Shown one piece after another: positions 1-7,197 of a stretch of DNA of 13,434 nt. Made by a program: the position numbers and the translations under genes. The notes under the pieces were generated by a model. The model saw only the letters and a program-made list of their open reading frames with translations, was not told where the DNA came from and searched no databases. Origin of the DNA: Rhodoferax sp. (GTDB lineage Bacteria; Pseudomonadota; Gammaproteobacteria; Burkholderiales; Burkholderiaceae_C); contig JAJAZK010000206.1 in assembly GCA_026785765.1 (NCBI GenBank), forward strand, positions 1-13,434. Reading direction: 5' to 3'. Numbering within the stretch: the first letter of the stretch is position 1; every line of letters starts with the position of its first letter.

Positions 1-2
1 GC

Positions 3-359
3 TCATGGCCTGGTCAGTGCGGCCACCTGGCTGCGAAGCTCTGGCAAATCAGCGTGAATCGTGTTCCACACCAAGGCATAGTCCACTTTGAAGTAGCCGT
101 GCGCCACGCGATTGCGCATGGTGTACATCAGCGCCCATGGCACATTGGAGTGGGTATTCGCGAACGCTGCATGCAACTGTTCAATATTGTGAGCCGCCTC
201 GCCCAGAATTTCGACATTGCGCACCACCGCGTCCTGGGTCTTTTCGTCTGCGAGAAACGCGGCTCAGGTCATACCGTCGACATAACGGTCGATGCGGTCT
301 ATTGCCCCCACGATATGTGCCAGATAGTCCATGACGCGCAAGGTGTCAGCCTTGCTCAC
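3..359 (-). pseudogene. hepT: HepT-family (DUF86/HEPN) toxin, interrupted by an in-frame TGA
   Basis: A 119-codon frame begins at GTG (359) and ends at TGA (5-3), the usual HepT length. HepT proteins are HEPN ribonuclease toxins paired with an MNT antitoxin. The first 31 codons (VSKADTLRVMDYLAHI...) match the family N-terminus. Codon 32 (266-264) is TGA. The same frame then continues with AAFLADEKTQDAVVRN and reaches the HEPN active motif RX4HXY, seen as RNRVAHGY (R82, H87, Y89, counting through the stop). The frame is identical on both sides, so this is a substitution rather than an indel. The stop comes before the catalytic motif, so a normally terminated product is inactive. A GTG at 227 could in principle restart translation, but that fragment would lack the first HEPN helix. 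MNT lies just upstream on the same strand. I am confident of the family and of the stop; loss of function is inferred. Confidence 0.85.
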
Positions 360-417
360 CGGTGTGCCTTCGCCTTGATGGCTGCGGCGCAATGCGCGTT
401 GGGAGCAGCCCGGTGGC

Positions 418-708
418 TCATATTGCCTGCGCTTCGGCAAGCACCTGAGCCCGAAATTTGGCGGGTAAGCTTTTTGGGGTGAGCACATCCACTGCCACTT
501 CCAGCAACTGCGCCAGCTCCAGCTGAATCTTGGCCATGTCCATCATCGTCGTCAACGTCGTGGGCTCAACCAGAATATCCAGATCGCTTTCCTCCGTGTC
601 ATTGCCGTGCACCACGGAGCCAAACACTCGAACGTTGGTCACCCGGTGGCTGAGGGCGATTCGGCGGATTGCGTCGCGGTGGGCCTGCAAGACGATAGAG
701 GGGCGCAT
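418..708 (-). CDS. mntA: MNT-family minimal nucleotidyltransferase, antitoxin of HepT
   Basis: This 96-residue protein is a minimal nucleotidyltransferase of the polymerase-beta fold. The signature GSX10DXD is complete: G30-S31 followed by D42 and D44 (FGSVVHG...SDLDILVE). A third acidic residue is plausible at D74 (VAVDVLTP). In characterised MntA/HepT pairs the enzyme AMPylates the tyrosine of the toxin's RX4HXY motif, which neutralises the RNase; that role is taken from the family. The ATG at 708 was chosen because MRPS is the usual family start; an ATG at 732 would add eight residues. It precedes the hepT frame by 58 bp, slightly looser than the usual overlap. The protein shows no damage, in contrast to its broken partner. 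The gene name follows the family and is not a strain-specific assignment. Confidence 0.85.
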   Translation of the reverse strand: MRPSIVLQAHRDAIRRIALSHRVTNVRVFGSVVHGNDTEESDLDILVEPTTLTTMMDMAKIQLELAQLLEVAVDVLTPKSLPAKFRAQVLAEAQAI

Positions 709-1054
709 TCGTCTTTCTGCATGGAGGGACATCAACGTGGCTCTTTTATCACAAGTACATGGCATTGATCTGTCCCTGAACCGCTGCGAGAACGGGAATG
801 TCAAACGCCTGGTTTTTGGCTGATCGCTGGTTGCCTGATGCTGTGCGACAGCGGCGCCTTGTGTGCGCCGGACTGCAGCGTGTTGCCATCCACCAAGGTG
901 CCGCGCCCGATCTTCCCGCTGGACCAGGACATCGACATTACCGCCTGGAAACTCCGCCAGCAATCAAATCCAGACGTTTGATCAGGGGCACAGAACGTTC
1001 AGTGCAGGTCGTGTGCGATTGCCATTCGATGGTGCGGGTAGTAGCATTTGTGCG
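709..1054. other. Intergenic stretch between two divergent toxin-antitoxin modules; possible decayed ORF
   Basis: No intact gene is supported here. On the plus strand, one frame (about 781-981) reads like a secretion signal followed by a short mature part: WLIAGCLMLCDSGALCA then PDCSVLPSTKVPRP, ending at TGA 979-981. It has no good start codon. The expected basic start of a signal peptide (VKRLVFG) lies in the neighbouring frame just upstream, as if one base had been lost near 820. The stretch must also hold the promoters of both modules, but I see no convincing -35/-10 pair. On the minus strand upstream of MNT, GATAAA is the best -10-like hexamer. The product is not recognised. Confidence 0.3.
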
Positions 1055-1282
1055 GTGAATACAGCAACGAAGCTGCTCGCCGCGATGCGACGGAATCCGC
1101 TTGACTGGCAACTCGCTCAGCTTCAAACCGTGGCAAAACAGCATGCTATGGATTGGCGGCTCGATGGCAGCAGCCATTAAGTGTTTTTGAGGGCAGACGG
1201 CAAAACCCTGCCAGTGCCTGCGCGCCGGCCCATCAAGCCGATTTATGTGAAGAAGTTTGTCGCCCTTGTCGACGGAGCATGA
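1055..1282 (+). pseudogene. hicA: HicA-family mRNA interferase toxin, interrupted by an in-frame TAA
   Basis: HicA toxins are small dsRBD-like RNases that cleave mRNA using a conserved histidine. The frame starts at GTG 1055 and ends at TGA 1280-1282, 75 codons in all, a normal HicA length. The N-terminal part (LLAAMRRNPLDWQLAQLQTV) and the catalytic-region DGSSH are intact, but the codon right after that His is TAA (1178-1180). The same frame then runs on with VFLRADGKTLPVPARRPIKP and IYVKKFVALVDGA, an ordinary HicA C-terminus. The product would stop at 41 residues, without the beta strands after the active-site His. There is no good Shine-Dalgarno before the GTG. The stop is 3 bp from the hicB start, so hicB was translated downstream of it as in normal hicAB operons. 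A GTG directly follows the TAA, so reinitiation could make the 33-residue tail separately; this is speculation. Confidence 0.85.
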
Positions 1283-1285
1283 CCT

Positions 1286-1645
1286 ATGAGTAAGCTGGCA
1301 GACTATCCATTCGAGATTCGCCCACTCAACGCTGACGAGGGAGGCGGATTCCTGATTTCATACCCGGATTTCGCTGAATGTGTTTCCGACGGAGAGACCG
1401 TCAAAGAGGCGCTGAAGAACGGCAAAGATGCACTGAAAGCAACGCTTGTTGCGTTAAAGGGCAAGGGGTTCCCCGTGCCGGCGCCAAATGGCGGTGGCGT
1501 GGCGTCCGGCAAATTTGTTGCCCGTGTCCCCAAGACGGTGCATGCACAGCTCGCGACGCGCGCCAAGGCGGAGGGTGTGTCCCTGAATACGCTCGTCCTG
1601 ACTTTCATCGCGCAAGGGCTTGGGCGTAAGGAAGGAAGGGCATAG
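1286..1645 (+). CDS. hicB: HicB-family antitoxin with C-terminal ribbon-helix-helix domain
   Basis: This 119-residue protein is the antitoxin and autorepressor of a hicAB module. Residues about 5-68 form the partially degraded RNase H-like HicB fold that binds HicA (YPFEIRPL, GGGFLISYPDFAECVSDGET, EALKNGKDAL). Residues about 76-112 form an Arc/ribbon-helix-helix DNA-binding segment (KFVARVPKTVHAQLATRAKA, then SLNTLV). A GGAG ribosome site lies eight bases before the ATG, inside the end of the hicA frame. The reading frame is intact although its toxin is broken. HicB normally represses its own promoter by RHH binding, so it may persist as a repressor; I could not identify its operator. The family assignment is strong. 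Confidence 0.92.
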   Translation: MSKLADYPFEIRPLNADEGGGFLISYPDFAECVSDGETVKEALKNGKDALKATLVALKGKGFPVPAPNGGGVASGKFVARVPKTVHAQLATRAKAEGVSLNTLVLTFIAQGLGRKEGRA

Positions 1646-1764
1646 CCATGAAGAAGCCGCCCGCACCGCCGACCGCCAGTTTCCACAGCCGACGATACAC
1701 CGTCCTGCCACAATAGCTCTGGGCCGACTCGCCTCCCTTCACTGCACCGCAAAGGAAACACCCC

Positions 1765-2445
1765 ATGGAAGCCCAGAGACTGCCGCTGCAACCAGGAGAG
1801 CCGGTACCTGCGTTCTCCCTGCCCTCGGCCAATCGCGAGGGCGCGGTCTCTCTTTCTGATTTGCGCGGCAAGCCATTCCTCATCGGTTTCTTTCGCGGGC
1901 TGCATTGTCCTTTCTGCCGCCGCCAGGTGGTGCAACTGGGTGCCATACAGCCCATATTGCGCGCGGCCGGCATCGAGACGCTGGCCGTGATCAACACGCC
2001 GGTCGACCGCGCCAAGCTGTATTTCCGTCACCGGCCGACGCAGGTGACGTTGCTGAGCGACCCGGACTGCAACACGCACCGTGCCTTCGGCGTGCCGCGC
2101 GCGGATATCCTGCCTGAGGGCAGCACCGAACAACCCAAATGGCCCTACAAGGCCGGCATGTCGGAGTTTCTGGCGTCGCGCATCAACCCGACGGGGGAGC
2201 TCGACGCGCCCGTGTTCCCGATGGACGCCAACGGGACCATGAACGCCAAAGATGGCTTCCAGATGGAAAAGGCCGATGACGAGATCCTGGCGGCCCACCC
2301 GACCCAGCTCGTCGGGCATTTTCTGGTGGACGCGGACGGCATCGTGCGCTGGGCGCAGATGGAAGCGCCCGAAAGCCCGAACGGCCTCTGCACGTTCCCG
2401 ACCGGCGATCAGCTGATCGCCGCCGCCAAGAACCTGGTGCATTGA
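1765..2445 (+). CDS. Peroxiredoxin-like (AhpC/TSA, thioredoxin-fold) protein
   Basis: The 226-residue protein has the N-terminus of an AhpC/TSA redoxin (PGEPVPAFSLPSANREG, LSDLRGKPFLIGFFRG) and a C48-P-F-C51 active-site motif in GLHCPFCRRQVVQL. It is longer than a minimal thioredoxin-fold domain because of a stretch at about residues 115-180 rich in Asn, Gly and Met, before the last strands (HFLVDADGIVRWAQ). There is no signal peptide, so it is probably cytoplasmic. A likely role is thiol-dependent reduction of peroxides or disulfides; the substrate is unknown. The start is supported by AAAGGAAA upstream of the ATG. It stands alone: hicB ends 119 bp before it, and the next gene is convergent with a 43-bp gap. 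Confidence is high for the fold, moderate for peroxidase activity. Confidence 0.85.
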   Translation: MEAQRLPLQPGEPVPAFSLPSANREGAVSLSDLRGKPFLIGFFRGLHCPFCRRQVVQLGAIQPILRAAGIETLAVINTPVDRAKLYFRHRPTQVTLLSDPDCNTHRAFGVPRADILPEGSTEQPKWPYKAGMSEFLASRINPTGELDAPVFPMDANGTMNAKDGFQMEKADDEILAAHPTQLVGHFLVDADGIVRWAQMEAPESPNGLCTFPTGDQLIAAAKNLVH

Positions 2446-2488
2446 CCCTTCAGAGGCGCAACGTTCGCCGCAGAAAGATCGGGCCTTC

Positions 2489-5400
2489 TCAGCAGAGGAA
2501 GGGCAGCACGACCAACGAATCGCGATCGACCCCGGCCCTTGCGCAGACTTCGTCGGCGCGAATGAAATAGGTTTCAGCGCGCGCGTCGTCTCCCTGGTCG
2601 AGATACACGGTCGCCATGCCCTCGTAGCAGGGAAACATCAGCTGGGGCTCGCCCATCTGCTCGGCCAGCTCCAGCGCTTCCTCGTAGTAAGCCAGCGCTT
2701 TGTCGGCATTGCCATGGCACTGGTGAATCTGCCCGAGAACGATCAGCGGCACCGCCAGATGGTCGATCTGGCCCAGCCGGCGGTCCAGGTCGATGGCGGA
2801 TTGCGCAGCCTGCATACCCTCGTCATCGCAGCGTTGCGTGAGCGCGCAGTAGGCCACCGCAAGATTCGCATACAGGCGCGACTGGAAGCCGAAGTCGCCG
2901 ATCTTCTTGGCGGTCTCCAGCCCCATCTGGCAGGTGGTGACGGCGCGCCCCGGGTCCAGCGTGGAATACAACACGCCGAGGTTGGCATAACTGCGGCACG
3001 CCACCTGCAGCAGGCCGGCTTCCTGCGCCACCATGGCGCTGCGCTCGATGTGCGTGACGGCTTCGGCGGAGCGGTCCAGGCGGGCCAGCGCAGCACCAAT
3101 GGTGTTGAGCGCATGCGAAATCGCTGCCGCCGCCTCGCGGCTTGCAAGTGGGTCGTCCTGGCTGAGTTTTGCCGCGTGTTCAGCCTGCTGCAATGCGCGT
3201 TCGGCCCAATCCACCGCGCCCTGGTTGTCACCGGTTCGAAACGAGAGCCGCCCCATCTCCTGGCACAGATGGGCCAGCTCGATGTCGCAGGTTATGTCGT
3301 TTAAGGCCGCAGCGCCGTGGCCTTCGAGCAGCTTCAAGCCCTCGTGCAGGCAGGCGAAACTGCGCTCGCGCTCCCCGGCGTCCCAGTGCAGGCCGGCGAG
3401 CTTGCGTTGCATGCGGGCCTCGCGCACCAAGTCCCCGGTGGCGCTGGCCCACGCGAGCACGGCGTTAAATTGCGTGCGCGCCTGCTCGCGGCGACCGATG
3501 GGGCCCAGCAGGTCGCCCATGTACTCGCGGATGCCGCTGATGGCCGGGACGTCGTGCACGGCGTCGGCCTCCAGGATGCACAAGGCGCGCTCGTAGTAAC
3601 GCAGCGCATCCTCGTTGGCATAGGTGCCACGGGCCCAATCGCCTGCGGACACCAGGTAGCGTGCCCCGCGTGTCTGGTCCTGGCCGCGGCTGAAGTGGTG
3701 GCACAGCGCATCCAGATCTTCCAGCCGCGTCGGGCTGGTGCCGCGCAGCTTTTCGAGGAAGGTGCCGGCACGCTGGTGCAGTTCGGTGCGCCGGCGCAGC
3801 AGCAAATTCTGGTACGCCACGTCGTGGGCCATGGTGCTGGCAAAGCGGTAGCGTTGCCCCGGCTGTTGCGCCTCTTGGGAGTTCCCCCCCAACTCGGCTT
3901 CGCCACGCCCCAGTGAGGCGGCCCGCACCGGCACCAGCAATTCGGTATCGCACAGCAGCGCCAGCATGGCCAGATCGCCGGCTTCCTCATCTACGGCAGC
4001 CAACAAGACGGACTCGAACTCCGGACCCAGGATGGCGGCGCTCTGCAGCGTGCGGCGCGCCCGCGCCGGCAGCCGGTCCACGCGCGACAGCAACAGCCCT
4101 TCAATGGAGGACGGCACCTCCACTGCGCCAGCCGTGCGCACACAGCGCCATGCGCCGGCATCCCGTGTCAAGACGCCGTCCGATATCAGCCCGCGCACCA
4201 CCTCTTCGAGATACAGCGGATTGCCGCCGGCCTGGCGAACGATGCGCTCGTGCAGTTCCCGCTCTATCGGGTACGCGCGGGCGCCACCGAACAGCGCGGC
4301 CAGCTGGGCCTCGATCGCTGCATCCGCCAGCGGCGCCAGCCGCACGATAGTGTGTGCGGCCCGGCCAAAGTTGAGCGCGGCTGGGTCGAATGGCGGCCTG
4401 CCACTCAGCAGCACCAGCAGGGGGCGGTCACATAACCAGTCCGACAGCGTGTGCATGCCTTCGATCGACGCGGCGTCCGCCCACTGCAGGTCCTCGACCA
4501 CCAGCGCCAACGGCCCCTGGGAAAGGCGGCGCTCCAGCACCGTACGCAGCGCCATGAAAATCTGTCGCTTGAGCCGCTCGGGTTCGACCTCGCTCAGACG
4601 TCCGATTGCCTGCAAGCCGAGGATGTAGCCGATGACCGGGACCACCAGCGCAATTTCCACGTCCTCGGCGCCGATGGCGCGCAGGCCTTGCTCGACCTTC
4701 AGTCGTGCGGCATCCAGCGAGTCGGTCACCGCGATGCCATAGGCTTCGCGGAACAGACCGGCGGTAACGCCATAGGGCCGCTGACCCAGGGGCGAACACA
4801 CGACGCGGCGAACCGAGGCGTGGGCGAACTGGGTGCTGGAGACCATGCGCTCCAGCAAGGCGTCGACCAGCCGCGTCTTGCCCACACCGGCCTCCGCGAT
4901 CAGGCTGATAACTTGCGCGCGACCTTCCTGCACGCGGCTGGCGGCATCCACTAACTGCGCCAACTCCGCATCCCGTCCCACCAGCGGGGAGCTCAGCCCA
5001 TGCGCGGCGAGGCCGCGCAGGCTGTCTGGCCGGTCGTTGACGCCCAGCAGCCGATAAACCGCAAACGGCTCGGACTTTCCTTTCAGTGCGAGCGTTCCTC
5101 CGGATTCGAACGTGAACTCGCGCTGCGTGAGCTGGAAGGTCGCGCCACTCACCAGGGTCTCGCCCGCTGCTGCCGCAGACTGCAGACGGGCCGCCGTGTT
5201 CACGGTGTCGCCCGTCACCGCATAGGCCGAGTCCGCCGCCGATCCCAGTGTCCCGGCAACCACCCTGCCGGTATTGACGCCGATATGCAGGGTGAGCGGG
5301 TGGCCGAGCCGGTGGCGCCAACGGTCGCTCAGCACCGAAGCGCACGCATGCATTTCGAGCGCCGCGTGCAGGGCCCGTTGCGGGTCGTCTTCGTGCGCCA

Positions 5401-5749
5401 CCGGCGCGCCGAAAACCGCCATCACCGCGTCACCGACGAATTTCTCAAGGAACGCGTCGAAGCGCGTTATCACCTCGCGCAGGGCGCCGAACAAGTCCGT
5501 CTGCAACGCGCGCACGTCCTCCGGGTCCAGCCGCTCGGAAATCGCGGTAAAACCAGACAGGTCGGCAAACAGCACCGTGGCCATTCGCCGATCAGCGTCC
5601 GCCACGATCGGGACAACGCGCGCAACCGGTGCGACAGGCGCGACCGGTGCAGCCGCCGTCAGCTTGTTGCCACAACCGGGGCAAAAAGCAAAATTGACGG
5701 ATATGTCGAGTTGACAGAGCGCGCACTTCATCGTTCCATCGTACGCCAT
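2489..5749 (-). CDS. Zinc ribbon - class III nucleotide cyclase - AAA/STAND ATPase - TPR protein
   Basis: This is a large signalling protein of 1086 residues. In order: a four-Cys zinc ribbon (C9, C12, C23, C26); a Pro/Ala/Val linker; a class III adenylate/guanylate cyclase domain at about 55-235; a P-loop ATPase at about 255-640; and TPR repeats from about 650 to the end (e.g. ALRYYERALCILE, ALAYYEEALELAEQMGE). Cyclase metal ligands are D63 (LFADLSGF) and D107 (KFVGDAVMAVFG); K103 fits the purine-specifying Lys, and N184/R188 (DTVNTAARL) fit the transition-state pair. The position seven before N184, usually Asp or Thr, is Ala177. Walker A is AEAGVGKT (285-292) and Walker B LALVVEDLQW (414-423). 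Such proteins are thought to couple ATPase and TPR ligand sensing to cAMP synthesis; the signal is unknown. No membrane segment is seen. ATG 5749 was chosen because AAGGA lies eight bases upstream; 5731 is an alternative. Confidence 0.92.
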   Translation of the reverse strand: MAYDGTMKCALCQLDISVNFAFCPGCGNKLTAAAPVAPVAPVARVVPIVADADRRMATVLFADLSGFTAISERLDPEDVRALQTDLFGALREVITRFDAFLEKFVGDAVMAVFGAPVAHEDDPQRALHAALEMHACASVLSDRWRHRLGHPLTLHIGVNTGRVVAGTLGSAADSAYAVTGDTVNTAARLQSAAAAGETLVSGATFQLTQREFTFESGGTLALKGKSEPFAVYRLLGVNDRPDSLRGLAAHGLSSPLVGRDAELAQLVDAASRVQEGRAQVISLIAEAGVGKTRLVDALLERMVSSTQFAHASVRRVVCSPLGQRPYGVTAGLFREAYGIAVTDSLDAARLKVEQGLRAIGAEDVEIALVVPVIGYILGLQAIGRLSEVEPERLKRQIFMALRTVLERRLSQGPLALVVEDLQWADAASIEGMHTLSDWLCDRPLLVLLSGRPPFDPAALNFGRAAHTIVRLAPLADAAIEAQLAALFGGARAYPIERELHERIVRQAGGNPLYLEEVVRGLISDGVLTRDAGAWRCVRTAGAVEVPSSIEGLLLSRVDRLPARARRTLQSAAILGPEFESVLLAAVDEEAGDLAMLALLCDTELLVPVRAASLGRGEAELGGNSQEAQQPGQRYRFASTMAHDVAYQNLLLRRRTELHQRAGTFLEKLRGTSPTRLEDLDALCHHFSRGQDQTRGARYLVSAGDWARGTYANEDALRYYERALCILEADAVHDVPAISGIREYMGDLLGPIGRREQARTQFNAVLAWASATGDLVREARMQRKLAGLHWDAGERERSFACLHEGLKLLEGHGAAALNDITCDIELAHLCQEMGRLSFRTGDNQGAVDWAERALQQAEHAAKLSQDDPLASREAAAAISHALNTIGAALARLDRSAEAVTHIERSAMVAQEAGLLQVACRSYANLGVLYSTLDPGRAVTTCQMGLETAKKIGDFGFQSRLYANLAVAYCALTQRCDDEGMQAAQSAIDLDRRLGQIDHLAVPLIVLGQIHQCHGNADKALAYYEEALELAEQMGEPQLMFPCYEGMATVYLDQGDDARAETYFIRADEVCARAGVDRDSLVVLPFLC

Positions 5750-5757
5750 CGGGCGCA

Positions 5758-5762
5758 TCCTT
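5758..5762 (-). promoter_or_regulatory. Shine-Dalgarno that sets the cyclase-ATPase start
   Basis: AAGGA on the minus strand is eight bases before ATG 5749. The ATG at 5758 overlaps this motif and so has no usable spacing, and the ATG at 5731 has only a close GGAA. This favours 5749 as the start. Confidence 0.5.
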
Positions 5763-6001
5763 ACGCACCTGGTGCCGCAGGTCCGGGCGCGGGCGCCAGG
5801 GGGCGCAGACCACCCGGTCGCGGCTCAACGGCTCCAGGCCGATCGGTCCAGCACCGCAGCGTTTGAAATTCCCAAGCTCGGGAGTTTTCCTGCGCTTCAT
5901 GGTGGGCGGGATTGCTGCTGTTGCCAAGGCGATAGCGCGACGCGGCACGACTGGTTAGCATCCAGTGTTGCGGTCATCCACCGAAATCAGGAGCCCGTCC
6001 C
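5763..6001. promoter_or_regulatory. Divergent promoter region between cyclase-ATPase and acyl-CoA dehydrogenase operon
   Basis: This spacer must hold promoters for both divergent genes. Two dyads are visible. An imperfect one at 5865-5889 has arms GAAATTCCC and GGGAGTTTTC around AAGCTC. A shorter perfect one at 5950-5966 has arms ACTGG and CCAGT around seven bases. TTGAAA at 5863-5868 overlaps the first dyad and could be a -35 box, but the -10 at normal spacing (TTTCCT) is poor. TetR-type repressors often control acyl-CoA dehydrogenase operons through such dyads, but no regulator gene is encoded nearby. The promoter function is inferred from layout only. A CAGGAG ribosome site precedes ATG 6002. 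Confidence 0.4.
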
Positions 6002-7183
6002 ATGGACATGAGTTATTCCGCCGAAGAGACCAGCTTTCGTGACGAGGTGCGCGGTTGGCTGTCGGCCAACCTGCCGACCGATATCCGCGAAAACGTCACC
6101 AATTACCGGCACCTCGGGCGCGAGGATTTGGTGCGCTGGCACAAGATTCTGGCCGCCAAGGGATGGGCGGTACCGCATTGGCCGCAAGAATGGGGTGGCA
6201 CCGGCTGGAACAACACCCAGCGCTACATCTTCGACGAAGAATTCGGCTTGGCCGGCGCACCCGGCCTTGCACCATTCGGCCCCACCATGTGCGCCGCCGT
6301 GCTGATGCGATTTGGGACGCCGGAGCAGAAGGACCGATTTTTGCCGCGTATCCGCGAAGGCGACGACTTCTGGGTCCAGGGTTATTCGGAACCGGGCGCC
6401 GGCTCCGACCTGGCCGCACTCAAGACGCGTGCCGAGCGCCAGGGCGACCACTACCTGGTCAACGGCCAGAAGATCTGGACTACGCTGGGCCACTATGGCG
6501 ACTGGATCTTCTGCCTGGTGCGGACCAACCCGGCGGCCGAGAAGCGGCAGGAAGGCATCAGTTTCCTGTTGATGGACATGAAGGCCCCTGGCATCACGGT
6601 GCGCCCGTTGATCCTGATGGACGGTGGCCACGAGGTCAACGAGATCTTTTTCGAAAACGTGAAGGTTCCGGTGGAGAACCTGGTGTTCGAGGAAAACAAG
6701 GGCTGGACGGTGGCCAAGTACCTGCTCGGCCACGAGCGCATGGGCAACGCCCGCGTCGGCGCCTCGCTGCGCGAACTCGGCGCGTTGCGCGAGCTGGCCG
6801 GGCGCGAAACGCGCAACGGCCGGCCGTTGATGCAGGACAGCCGTTTTCGCGACCGCCTGTCAAGGGTCGAGATCGAACTCAAAGCGCTGGAACTGACCGC
6901 ACTGCGTTTTCTGGACAAGATGCGCAAGACCGGTCAACCCCCCGGCGCCGACGTATCCATGCTCAAGATCAAGGGGTCGGAGATCCAGCAGGACATCACC
7001 GAACTGATGATGCAGGCGGTGGGTCCGAACGCACAACCGTTTACTCCGGTCGATGGTGGCACGCTGGACGCCTACACCGCGCGCCTGGCGCCGCGCTACT
7101 TTAACTACCGCAAGACCAGCATCTACGCCGGGTCGAACGAAATCCAGCACAACATCATCGCCAAGATGACCCTGGGCCTCTGA
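6002..7183 (+). CDS. Acyl-CoA dehydrogenase, PimC-like large subunit
   Basis: This 393-residue FAD-dependent dehydrogenase would introduce a 2,3-double bond into an acyl-CoA. It strongly resembles the large subunit of pimeloyl-CoA dehydrogenase (PimC): RDEVRGWL near the N-terminus, WPQEWGGTGWN at 60-70, the flavin/substrate loop QGYSEPGAGSDLA at 126-138, and VNGQKIWTTLG at 153-163. The classical Glu of the YEGT motif near the C-terminus is replaced (IYAGSNEIQ), and the usual RxQFG FAD motif is missing. A Glu at position 245 (LLGHERMG) sits where isovaleryl-CoA dehydrogenase and FadE26-type subunits keep the catalytic base. The next gene, 14 bp downstream, supplies the missing FAD motif, so the two probably form a heteromer. 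The start is supported by CAGGAG; an ATG two codons later is possible. The substrate is unknown: dicarboxyl-, branched or ring-bearing acyl-CoA are all compatible. Confidence 0.92.
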   Translation: MDMSYSAEETSFRDEVRGWLSANLPTDIRENVTNYRHLGREDLVRWHKILAAKGWAVPHWPQEWGGTGWNNTQRYIFDEEFGLAGAPGLAPFGPTMCAAVLMRFGTPEQKDRFLPRIREGDDFWVQGYSEPGAGSDLAALKTRAERQGDHYLVNGQKIWTTLGHYGDWIFCLVRTNPAAEKRQEGISFLLMDMKAPGITVRPLILMDGGHEVNEIFFENVKVPVENLVFEENKGWTVAKYLLGHERMGNARVGASLRELGALRELAGRETRNGRPLMQDSRFRDRLSRVEIELKALELTALRFLDKMRKTGQPPGADVSMLKIKGSEIQQDITELMMQAVGPNAQPFTPVDGGTLDAYTARLAPRYFNYRKTSIYAGSNEIQHNIIAKMTLGL

Positions 7184-7197
7184 GAAGGAAACGCAGC

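Noticed and set aside
3..1282. Selenocysteine or programmed readthrough as an explanation for the stops in HepT and HicA
   Set aside because: One stop is TGA and the other TAA, neither family uses Sec, no recoding hairpin was evident, and other genes in the window end normally at the same codons.
1303..2442. A 379-codon open frame on the minus strand opposite hicB and the peroxiredoxin
   Set aside because: It crosses two clear genes and their intergenic region, and shows no recognisable motif.
2446..2505. Intrinsic terminator between the convergent peroxiredoxin and cyclase genes
   Set aside because: Only short, bulged pairings (such as CCTTC/GAAGG at 2484-2502) are seen, with no T-tract.
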